Shown: in pieces, positions 11,101-23,100 of the stretch | Layout of the letters: the number at the start of each line of letters is the position of its first letter | Position numbering within the stretch: position 1 is the stretch's first letter | Origin: Gymnorhina tibicen | Lineage: Eukaryota; Chordata; Aves; Passeriformes; Artamidae | Length of the DNA: 64,000 nucleotides | Assembly (NCBI GenBank): GCA_013399875.1 | Contig: VXAZ01009368.1 | Location: 6,607 to 70,606, forward strand | Direction of reading: 5' to 3' | The notes under the pieces: model-generated | What the model was told of the DNA's origin: nothing | Databases searched by the model: none | Seen by the model: the letters and a program-made list of their open reading frames with translations, nothing else | Program-made: the position numbers and the translations under genes

Positions 11101-14100
11101 GATTTTTGAACAGTGATTGCAAGCTACTGATGTGTGCACAACAATGATCTCTTTGACACTGTCAAAAAGATGCTCAACCTCTGAAAAACTAATTCTGCAC
11201 CCCGATAGTGGAAGTGAAAGGTGAGCTGTACTTGCAGTTGTTTGTGACCTTCACAGCTGCTTTGAACTAGTGTGAATTGGAAACCTGAGCCACTACTCTG
11301 AAGAGGTGTCAAGAGGATTTTGAGAGTCTCCAGAAAGACCTATGGATCACAGGCCTGCAGTGCCTGCAGAGGGTCTGGACCATTCAGATGGTCAGACTGA
11401 CAGAATACAGGCTACAACCAGAAGCTGTTCTGCACCTTTGCCCCTCTGCTCCCTCCACCTGCTGGGCAATGCTGCTACTTTACTTGTGTCAAGCATTAAG
11501 GTTTTAATTTGTATTTTATTTAGGCTTATTTAATTTTGTTAGGCTTATTTTAATTTCCATGGGTAATGTGTTAATTTAGTGGAGATTTTGCTCCTCCTTT
11601 ATTAATTTGTCATTAGTGCATTTTCTTAATTCACCCTTTGGAATGTCATGAAAGACAGGTGCTGGCAAGACTTTCTATGCCACCTGTGTTTGTAAAGCTG
11701 ACAAAGTGTATTTTAAAGGCAGTTTTCTTCATGATAAATACCAATTGGCGATTGTTTTCCATTGATTGCAATTATTTTTTATTACTTTTTTCCAAGTGTT
11801 TTCTTAGCATCTAAATTTAAGATCGCTGGTCTTGCACCTTGCTCTTTCATTTCCCTTTTTTAAAGCTGGACATCCCATGTGGCTCTTCTAAACAGGCATT
11901 TCCACTAGGCTTAAGAGCACTTTTAAATTAAGTTGTTCATTCTTTTACTTTCTGCTTTTTTATTTCTACATAAAGAATATAATTTGTGTATGTAATAAAG
12001 TACTGCTTTATTTTTTAAATATTCATAACAAAAATGAGTGGTTCATTTGAGTTAAATAATTCTACCTCCTGTCCTAAGAAAAAGAATGTAACAAGTTTGT
12101 CACAGCTGCTGGGCAGCTGCATAGATCAAACCTTTGCTTTATTTCTGTCTTTAAAGTTACATGAGAAATAGATACAGGAATGCGTTCTTTTATTTCTGGT
12201 GTCTTGAAAACATTAGAAAATCTGTATTTATTATTAGATTAAGAGGATGAAACAGCTTATGGCAGCAATTTGCTTCTTACCATATTTCTATGTAACTTTA
12301 TGGTAAGAAATGATGATAATGCAAATAGTGAAATAAGTGATTAAGAGACAGGGAGATGGGAAACTTTTATTGGAGATAGTTCTGGCTATGAAACCATGTT
12401 ACTGGGGAGATAAATGACAGAGGAAGTGTCATGAATTAACCCCAGTAGGTAGCTAAACACAGTGTTTGCTCGTTCCTCCATCAGCGGGAGAGGGGGGAGA
12501 ATCAGAAGGCAACAGTGAGAAAACCCATAGGTTGGGATAAAGACAGTTTATAATTTAAAAATAGAAGGAAAATCAAAGAAAGGAAGAAAAAACCCAAACC
12601 CAAGAAAAACAAGTGATGCAATAGAAAATAATTGCCTACCATCAACCGACTGATTACCAGCCAGTCCCCAGGCAGTGGCAGCCCCCGCCATCATCAACCC
12701 CCAGCTTTTATGGCTGAGCATGGTGCCATGTGTTATGGAATGTCAGCTGGGGTCAGCTGTCCTGGCAGTGTCCCCTCCTGACCTCTTGTGCATGCCAGCC
12801 TACTTGTGAGTCCCTATGGAAAACAGAAAAGGCCTTGATGCTGCCTCTGTTACCAGTAACTAAAACATCCCTGTGTTATCAACACTGTTTTAATCAGAAG
12901 TCCAAAACATATCCCCATGCCAGCTCAGCTGAAGAAGTTTAACTCCATCCTGACCAAAACCACCACCACAGGAAGTTTGGAGAGAAAGTAAAGAACATTT
13001 TCTGCGTTGGCAAAGTTGGTAGAAAAATGTGCTATTGAAACAAACAACAGGATGTATCTGTAAGAGATTATGTTCTCAGTTTTAGTGGGACTTTTTTCCT
13101 AATGTTTTTTTGTTGTCTTATATTTCAGATTAGATAGATTATCAAAATCTAATACTTCCATTGAGCATATAAAGTAGTTTGCATAAAGCATCTTTAACCT
13201 CAGGGTATGGAAGGTACTTCATTAATTGCTAGTTTCAGCATTTATGAAAGCACAGGTTTGTTCTTTTTTTGCTTAAAGTTGGTTTGGAATTCCAATAAAA
13301 ATACAATCTGTACATAGGCTTCTTGAATGAGAACAGGATTATCAAATTTGAAAAGTAGAGGGAAGGGAAAATTGTGGCATAGTTTCTCTTTCTACTCTCA
13401 TTAAAGTCTGTCATCTTGTTTCCAAAGGAGTTTTGAAGAAATCTGATGGGTGGGTTGGTTTAGGCTGCTGTGAGCTGGCTATTGCTGTGGAGTGTCGGCA
13501 AGCCTGTAAGCAGGTAAGGATTTCCTCTTACTGACTGAATCCAGACTGATTCTGCAGCTCTCGTTGGTTATGCTAAACTTAATTTTGACTTTTTTTGTCA
13601 CAGTCTCTACATAAAAGTTGTTGCTTTAAAATAATGTTGAGTGGAAGGCAACGTATGGCTGATCCTAAGCTCTTTTTTTGTAGTGCCACGTTTAGTGATA
13701 CAACATTGGAGTTACAGCCCCAAACAGATTTTTGTGCCTCTTCAAAGCGGTTTTTGTTCATCAGATGGAAGAAAGGGGTTTTTTTTTGGTTTTAATAGAA
13801 CCAGCGTTTTTGTCAAGTAACAGTTTCAGGCGTAATACATAAATTCAGCAATGACCTATTTATTTAAAATATGTGGAGAATTTTGTGATTTTTTTTCCCC
13901 CTAAATATGTGTCTGTGGCTTTAAAAACATCTTCAAAATCTAAGAGCATATTCATATTTATCATTCTTGTAATTCATTTGTGGAGCACAGATGTACTTAA
14001 TATTCACACTTATGAATGTTACCTCTGTAGTCTTAATCTTGACCAAGCAGCCTACTGCAAACTGCTGTCATAAGAAAAAAAAAAAATTCTACTTTAACCC

Positions 14101-17100
14101 AAAAGCACAGAGTTTAAACTATGTGGCAAGAGATGAGCAGTGAGTACACAGAGTAGTGTGGGAGAGAGATGAGGAGTGAGTAAACAAACTGGGTACTTTT
14201 GATCTTCTGAAAAGAAGATGTATGTTTATTCTCAAATGCATTTTTTAGCCATGTTTTCAAATTTGTCCTAATGCTTAAGTGTCTTCCAGATCTGATAGAC
14301 ATTTCTCTTTATTGCAGTCTTATTAACTTCTATTAATTTAATCCTATGATTGTTACATCATTTCTCATTATTTTCCGAATCAGATGTTGTATTGTTTGAT
14401 TGCAGACTGTTGTTTCAGAATCTTGGCTATATTTTGTACTTTAGCAGACTCTGGTTAAAACATTTCCTGTTATTCTTCATTTATACTAAAATCTAAATAC
14501 TTGCCAAATATTAGGGATAATGGGAAATATTTGGATTTTAATTTTGGTTCTTGAAACTTGAGGGGATTTTGGAATAATTTTGAAGGCGGTGATATAAAGG
14601 GGTTGTTAGGGCATGCAGGAAAAAAATTAGAGAGGCCAAAGCTCAGTTAGAACTTAATTTGGCAACTTTTGTGAAGGATAATAAAAAATGTTTTTACAAA
14701 TATAATAATGGCAAAAGGAAGAGTAGGAATGACCTCGGTTCTCTACTGGATGCAGGAGGGAATTTCGTGACTGCAGATGGGGAGAAGGCAGAGGTGTTTA
14801 ACGCCTTCTTTGCCTCAGTCTTTATCAGAAAGATGGTTTGTCCTCAAGACAGCTGTCCTCCTGGGCTGGTAGATGGTGTCAGGGAGCAGGATGTTATCCA
14901 GGAGGAAGCAGTCAGAGACCTGCTGAGCTGCTTGGATGTTCATAAATCGATGGGACCAGCTGGGATCCACCCCAGGGTGATGAGGGAGCTGGCAGATGAG
15001 CTTGCGAAGCTGCTCTCCATCGTTTACCAACAATCCTGGATCACTGGTGAGGTTCCAGATGACTGGAAGCTGGCCAATGTGACGCCCATTCACAAGAAGG
15101 GAGGAAGGAGGATCCTGGAAATTATAGGCCCATCAGCCTGACCTCAGTACCCAGTAAGGTAATGGAACAGTTTATTTTGAGTGCCATCACACAGCACCTA
15201 CAGGATGGCCTGGGGTCAGACCCTGCCAGCGTGGGTTTAGGAGGGGCAGGTCCTTCCTGACAAACCTAATCTCCTTTTATGACCAGGTGACCCACCTGGT
15301 GGATGCGGGAAAGGCTGTGGATGTTGTCTACCTGGACTTTGACACTGTTTCCCACAGTAAACTCCTGGAAAAGCTGGCAGCCCATGGCTTGGACAGCTGC
15401 ACCGTTCACTGGGTTAAGAACTGGCTGGATGGCTGGGCCCAGAGAGTGGCGGTGAATGGTGCTGCATCCAGTTGGTGGCTGGTCACTAGTGGTGTCCCTC
15501 AGGGATCAGTGCTGGGGCCAGTCCTGTTTAATATTTTTACTGACGACATGGATGAGGGTATTGAGTCTATTCTTAGTAGATTTGCAGATGACACCAAGCT
15601 GGGAGCGTGTGTCGATCTGTTGGAAGGTAGGAGGGCTCCGCAAAGAGACCTGGAATGGTTGGATAGATGGGCAGAGTACAATAAGGTGAAGTTTAACAAG
15701 TCCAAGTGCCGAGTCCTGCNAGAGGAGGGCAACAAGGCTGGTGAAGGGCCTGGAACACAAGCCCTGTGAGGGATGACTGAGGGAGCTGGGGGTGTTTAGC
15801 CTGGAGAGAAGGAGACTCAGAGGTGACCTTATCACTCTCTACAACTGCCTGAAAGGTGGTTGTAGTCAGGTGGGCGTTGGTCTCTTTTTCCAGGCAACAA
15901 CTGCCAGAACAAGAGGACACAGTCTCAAGCTGTGCCAAGGGAAGTTTAGGTTGGATGTTAGGAAAAAGTTTTTTACTGACAGAGTGATAAAGTTCTGGAA
16001 TTGTCTGCCCAGGGAGGTGGTGGAGTCGCCATCCTTGGATGTGTTTACAAAAAGATTGGATGTGGCACTCAGTGCCACGGTTTAGTTGAGGTGGTGTTAG
16101 GGCATGGGTTGGACTCGGTGATCTTGAAGGTCTCTTCCAACCTGGTGATTCTGTGAAAACAGTTCCAAGGTCAGACTTTACCCAGGTGTTTTAAATTACT
16201 GGAGGGGGAAGTAACATGTTAGTAGTTATTACGGTTTTGAATATCTGCCATATGGGAAAGGAGCACAAGGTTTTGTATAGAACAAAGTGATGTGCAGTTT
16301 AAGGGGAGAATTTCTGCAACTCAGTTTGACAACAGGAGCCATAGAACTGAACATACAGGAGGGAGGAGAATAGAAAGCGACACATAAGTGTTAATTAGGA
16401 TGCAAAATGGGGAGATCTTCGTGCTCAGGCTCTTCTATTTCTTAAATGCTTCCTGTATTCTGCTCTATCTGGCAAACCTTTCACGAAACCAAAGTTGCTT
16501 TGTGTGCTTCCACTATCAACTAACTTGGTGCAGAAATATGAGGGTTTGAGTTTTCATTAAATGTTACATTAACAGTCATGGCTTCTCCTTTTTTTCCTTA
16601 AAGCTTTACATAGATTCTTTAGGTTCTTAAAGGAATATTTTAATAGATCGTAAATCTATGGTTATTACAGTTAATTTAAAATTAGAACTGTCTTTATTTT
16701 GCAACATGATTTTATTATTTTCTACTACAAATGGAAAAATTTATCTGTCTTTCAGGCTTCTGCAAAAAATGATGTTTTAAAGGTCTGCAGGAAGGAATAT
16801 GAGGTATGTTTTTATGTGTCTGAATATATCTGAAAAAAATCAACTGTTTTATAAGTTCTGTAAAAAGTATCCTGTAGAAAAGTCCAGTCTTTTTTGTAGT
16901 TGTATTTCTGAATGTGCTCATATTCATCCAAATGTAAATTATCTCTCTACAGTTTTTATAAAAGTATAATCACCTTGTGTAAAAAAGTTTTGGATTTTTT
17001 AGACTTGCATATACCTTAATTTAAATGAAAAGTGTGCAACTTTCAAAATGGAGACATGGATTCCCAAAAAGTTTATTTCATAGGAGTTTTGATCAAAGTC

Positions 17101-20100
17101 AGCATTGATTGTGATCATTTAATCTGTCAGAAACCTTTCAGCTTGGAGAGTGGGAGACTCAGCTTAAAAGTGACCTAAAGAAATAAACTCAGGAAAGAAT
17201 AGCCTTTTAAGTATCCTATCTGAATATAAATAATTTCAAATGTATAATTTTTTGTAACATCAGTGGAACTGTTGATGCTTGCAGTTATTTTTACTGTTCT
17301 GCTCATAAAATTAATCATCAGGATATCTTCAGAAATCTGCCTTTACCTATGTTCTTTTTAACACAAAATGCTACTCCGCAAGGACTGCTTTTCTTTTGAT
17401 CTTTGTCTTAATTAAAAGCCCGATTCCTCCTGCCCCCTTTCATCTCATTTCCTTCTGCCCTGAGTTAGGTAGTCCTGCATCAGTTCTGCTCATAATCAAC
17501 AGTTCAGGATATCAGACAATTTTCTGTTCTTTGATTTGGGCAGAAGTGGAGTAGCTTTCCTTTTTTTTCCAGGAAGCATTAAATTACTTTTTTAAAAATT
17601 TGTTTTCCATTTGATCCTTTTATCTAAACAATTACAGAGTATTTTCCTAGACTCGTCACTGTGGAGGTTAGTGTAGGTTGAAGTTTCCGTAACTTGTTCC
17701 CTTTAAAATGCATTTTCATTTTAAGTATTTCTGTCTCCTTTCATGCTATAATATGCTATACTGTCAACATCTGCAAGCTTCTCTTCTATTATGCTGGTCT
17801 GTTTCCTTCTTTTTTTCTGGATTTCTGCTTTGCTGTAGGAGGTTGGCCAGTATGGGTTGAAGGAGAACGGGAGAGGAAAGGTAAGAGAATAAAGAATGAC
17901 TTCAAAATGGTCATAGTCATCTTATTTACTTTTCCAGTTTTTATCTGGAATTTTGAAAACTGGGCCTCTCACTCTTGATTAAGAGTGATCTTGCTGTTAT
18001 TGTACAGAAAACCTTAATGCTTTCTATCTGTGCAAGACTGAAAGAGAAGGAGAGGGAGAAAAATCACAGTAGAAGGAATCAATCTTCTGGTTAGGGAAGA
18101 AGGAAATAACTTTTTTTAATGAGGACTAGGTGTAGTAGATACAAATAGTGTGTCAGGAGAAATTAAGTATCTGGTGTGCTAGATCTTCAGATATTATAGA
18201 ATTTTGTATGGCAGTGGTTTTTCATATGTATCCAGGCTTACAGGTGCTCATGAAAAATAGTAATAAGAATGCTCTTAAGAGGATCATTAGTTGTACAAAA
18301 TACAAGGAAATTTATGCCTAAGATTGAAGATTCCAGATAATACTTTTGGAGGGAACCTGCAGTTTCCCACACCAGGTCATTATTTCTCATTAAAAAAAAA
18401 AAACAACCAAAAAAACAGGGTTCTTGCTGCTTTGGTGTATGAGTCCTGCTTCCTCTGTAGTCTGTGAGTAGCTTCCGTGTCCTGTACTGTACTTTGCATT
18501 CGGTGGAGTTGGCTGGGGAAACACTGAGCTGGGGAAGGAGTGGCTACTTCAAACTGAAGGCGGTGACATGAGATCAGAAATAGCATGTGAATCGCATAAA
18601 TACAATGCCATATATACTGTGTTTGCTTTTGCATTTAAGAATTCATTCTTTGCTAAAAATGAGGATCCAGTTAGAAAACTAGTTTGCAAGTATAGATCAT
18701 GGTGCTTGTTCATCAGCTCTCAAGTCTGTTGCTGAGGTATTTAATATATTAAGTACATGACATAAAAGTAAAAACTAGATGAGTTAAGGATGTAAAATAT
18801 AATTTCCTTTTTTGTAAACACTCTCATAGCTTACCAGCTTTCTTAACTTACTTAGCTTGCTCACATAAGGATTTCCCAGAGAATTTTCACAAGCTGCTTA
18901 GAATAATCTGAACTGTGCATAGTACACTTTTGTCATCTTTTGAGATTAGGGAAGCAACTTCATGAGTTACCCTTCAGCCTCCCACTAAGTTAGTGAGGGT
19001 GAAGAAGGAGGTAAATATTCAAGGGTAGGGCATAGTGTTCTGAGCAGTGAAAAAAGCCAAACTCCATGCAGGAAGTGTCACCAAGGTTGAAGTCACTAAG
19101 TGGAGTCTCAGGTTGTGCAGTAGCAGAATCATTTCAGCATTGATGTGCCAGCTTTTCACAAGATTAATCGAAGATGCTTTTTCTGCTGATCGTATGTTTC
19201 TGCATTACTTTTACTGTAAATATTTATGTTTGTTTTAATTTGGAGATTTTACACATCTTAGAAAAGTATTATGTTGGAATAAGAGATTTATTTTTGATCA
19301 GTGCATTGAAGATGGCATGTCCTGTTAAACTATTTTTATTTTCAAGTAGCACTGCATACAGAAATGAATTATTTAACACAACTTGCTCAGTATTTTTGAG
19401 TGTTACCGAAAGGTATTTTATTTGCCTTCTTTTGAAGGTTTTATTTTGATAGTCCTTTTTTCCATCTTCTGCTTCTCGGATACTCATTTTGTCGTCTTCA
19501 TTTTTCCTCTAGTTCTGTGCACCTCAGTTCTTTTATCTTTCCCTACTTCTTCCAGCTTTCTGCTATCCTGTTCATCTTCCTCTAAAAAGAAGGTAGGTAA
19601 TAGTCAAAGGAAGAAGAAAAAAGAAGTGGAGACGGTATGCATTGTATGTAGGATTTTCTGATTTTTGTATTTTTAAAAATTTCATGTAAAGTGGAGGTTC
19701 ATTTTTTAAAAGACCACATGGAATACATGCTTGGAGGAGCAACTTAAAATACTTTATTAATCTTAAAATAAGCTGTAAAGGCTTTTATTACTATGTTTAT
19801 GATCCCTTTTCTTCTGTGCATGGAAAGGGTAGCACTAAAGTTTCCCTTAGATTGCAGCTCTTGAGTCTGTGCACTGCATGTTGTGAGTTCACCTCTCTGA
19901 ATATTAAGAACTCCAGTTTTTACTTCATGTGTTCCAAATAAGACATTCAAATTTATCTAGTTAATTGGCACTGCGAGAGCTTTAGTGCAGCTGAGCAGTA
20001 TTAACATCTGCCAAGCAGTTGAAACGCAACTGGAAATGTCACCAGTTATTTAGTCTCTGCTCTTAGAACTACTTTTGATGCACAGTAGTGAACATTTTTT

Positions 20101-23100
20101 ATGTCCCTGGACTGTTTAAAGGTAATTTTGCTGTCACAGATTTGAGCACTCTTTAGCCTAATCTCACTTTGGTATTTCACAGTTTTTTAAACACAGAAAC
20201 TTCAAATGCAGTGCCTGCAGCTTCAAGTGCTTTAATGGAGATTCAGAAAAGTATTCACTCTGCTATAGTATTGGTTTGGTTTTTTCTTCTAAGGTCATAT
20301 GATCCTGCTTTATGCTGAGATTTTTTAGTGAATGCTGGCTACTAATTACCCCTGCTGAAAAATGCAGTCATCAGTTTTTAGCTCTTATCTAATTGTTTGT
20401 GTGGATTACTCTGAGACAATAGATAATAACTCAAGGAACTGTATAGAACATTGTTTAGCTAAAGGTTCCTAAACAGTTTTAATGAACTCCTAAGGCACAG
20501 GACTGTGTGTGGCCTCTGGAAGTGCTGCTTAATGAATTCAGGATGGACTCTGAGCATACACTACACATTGTAGATAATGTTACTGTCATCTGCTGGTGCT
20601 TTTTGTCTCTATTCTCTGCTGTTCAAAGAAGGTTGATAGAACACTCAATGATCTTGCCAAAATTTGAGTTCCAGTAATTTTGCGCTACCTCACTGTGCAA
20701 GTGTTTTCAATTCTTTACTGGTTTACATAACTGAGGAAAATCTTGACCTTGCTTGTTTATTACTGCAAGTTTTTAAAGTTTTTAACAGATGTTCACCATC
20801 ATTTGACACTTCAGCTGATTCCACTAAGCTTTAGTATGTTACCTTCTGACTTTTATCTTCTCTCAATAAATTCAAAGATTAAATGAAGTCAAGGAGAGAT
20901 CAAGAGGGTTTTCTTTTCTGTGCTTAACTGCACAGAGTTAAGCATTTTACTATTGTGTTTGTTAACTGTAGGTAATACTAATAAATTAAGATGGCCTTAA
21001 TTGGATAGGATCTAGATTCAAATATTTGTCATGGTTGGGTTGCCCAAGACAATAGTACTAAACTTATTCTTCTGCCAAAGTTAGTAGAATATAGATACTC
21101 TGATAATTTTTAGGGAGGAAAATAATTTTTTGTGGTTTTTTTGCAAAATACTCTTAATTCTAACTCTTAAAATTTAAAGAAATTTTTAAATTTCTTGATT
21201 TCTGAAAGAACAGCTTCGCTGTCGATTTTCATTCAAGACACAAGAGGCAGCCATTTAGAGAAAATGTGCTTATAATATGAAAGCATGCCTCACAATGCAG
21301 AGGACTTCTTCCTTCGGCGAAATGTTCTGCTCTATTTGCGTTGGGGTGCGTGCATTTTTGGGTTTTGAGCCGTTACCTGCAGCTGATGAGCTCCAAAAAG
21401 AGCGAAACCAGTTAGGTCCTGCAGTACTGGCTAAAATCTTCCTTCGGGGGAGGTTCTGATGAGGAAGACTGAACAATGTTCTCTGCTGCATAAACCTCAA
21501 CAGCCTTTTTCAATTTCCATAACACCAAAAAGAAATCTTTGAGACTTTTTGCTTTAAGGCGTACGTGGTTGTGTTGCCGGTGTCTGCCTGCCACTTTTCA
21601 CTCCTTCTGCTTATAGTCTCTCTGGCTTTAATCACCAGCTTTGGAAACACCTGGTTTTAAAAAAAAAAAAAGAAGTCTGAAAGATGGGATTTGTGCACAA
21701 GTAAAACAGATCACTGTGTTTGTGGTTTAGAGATTTTGATATTGCCATCTTTGTTCACTTAATTTAGTAATCAACACAAGTTGAAAATGGAGTATCAGAC
21801 TATGTGTGTACACAATATTGCCTTTTTACCATCATTGTCCCAAATCTTGATGACTTAATTGTTCCTTTAAAGAGAACATACTTTTCTCCTCTTTTGGTTT
21901 TTCTGTTGGTTGGCTGGTTTGGTTTTGTTTTTCCTTACCTATACCTATCTTTTATCTTTTGCTTTGTTTTCTGTGTCTTTTTTCACTGCCAGTTCACTCA
22001 AAGATTCAGAAGGAACCTTGAGTGGGCAGAAAAGCTGGTGACTTCTTAAATATGAGTGCTACTTTAGTAGAGATGGACATGAACCTTGTGTTCTGAAAAG
22101 AAGTTACAGTTAGTAATTCAAATCAGACTGACTGTGTAATGCTGTTAACAGCTTTATTTATGAACAGATGATTAGACACTAATTTTCAAAATTTTTTTAT
22201 GATTCATATCTCTGTAGCTATACTGCTCACTATGTACTGTTACATATAAACTGAACAGTTACCCAGACCTACATAAAAAACCAAGTCAGTCCCCTCACTA
22301 GCACTGTATTCTATGGTGGCTACAGACACAGTTTTGTGCAATATGGTGAGTTGCTGTAACAACTCAGTGCAGCTGAAGTTCTTCCCCTGCCTTCCTGCAA
22401 CTGCCATTTTTCCACACACATTCCCTCCCCCTGCTTGCCTTACTCTCCCTCTAGCATCTGGCAGGTCCTTGTAAAAGATGGTATCTAAAAACAGCTTGTT
22501 CTGTTCTGTTCTAACGTAGCTGCTTACCTTTTGATATCACTGACTTAAATTCCTAGGGGATGAGAAAAAATGAATTTTCAGCAGGGTTAGAGAGAAAGAT
22601 CAGACCATGAGAAGGTGATGGTGTAAGGGCATACACAAGACTATACAGCTGGGAACAGAGATGTGGGATTCTGTTTTGAATTCCACCTGTTGGTCTTGCT
22701 ATGCCTTAAATCACTCCTCCCCTGCTGGGGGAGGATTTCTGAGTCCTTGCCTGGATCTTNNNNNNNNNNNNNNNNNNNNNNNNNNNNNNNNNNNNNNNNN
22801 NNNNNNNNNNNNNNNNNNNNNNNNNNNNNNNNNNNNNNNNNNNNNNNNNNNNNNNNNNNNNNNNNNNNNNNNNNNNNNNNNNNNNNNNNNNNNNNNNNNN
22901 NNNNNNNNNNNNNNNNNNNNNNNNNNNNNNNNNNNNNNNNNNNNNNNNNNNNNNNNNNNNNNNNNNNNNNNNNNNNNNNNNNNNNNNNNNNNNNNNNNNN
23001 NNNNNNNNNNNNNNNNNNNTTCTTCCCAGAGAGTTGGCAGCTTTCTCCATGGACGAAGGTCAAAACCAGTGTGTTCCAGGGGGGTAAAACTCCTTAAAAC

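Noticed and set aside
21456..21475. A second CTGATGA after the ribozyme, possibly a second hammerhead
   Set aside because: It is not followed by a closed stem II and GAAA, and there is no paired stem I or cleavage site; at most it is a decayed relic.
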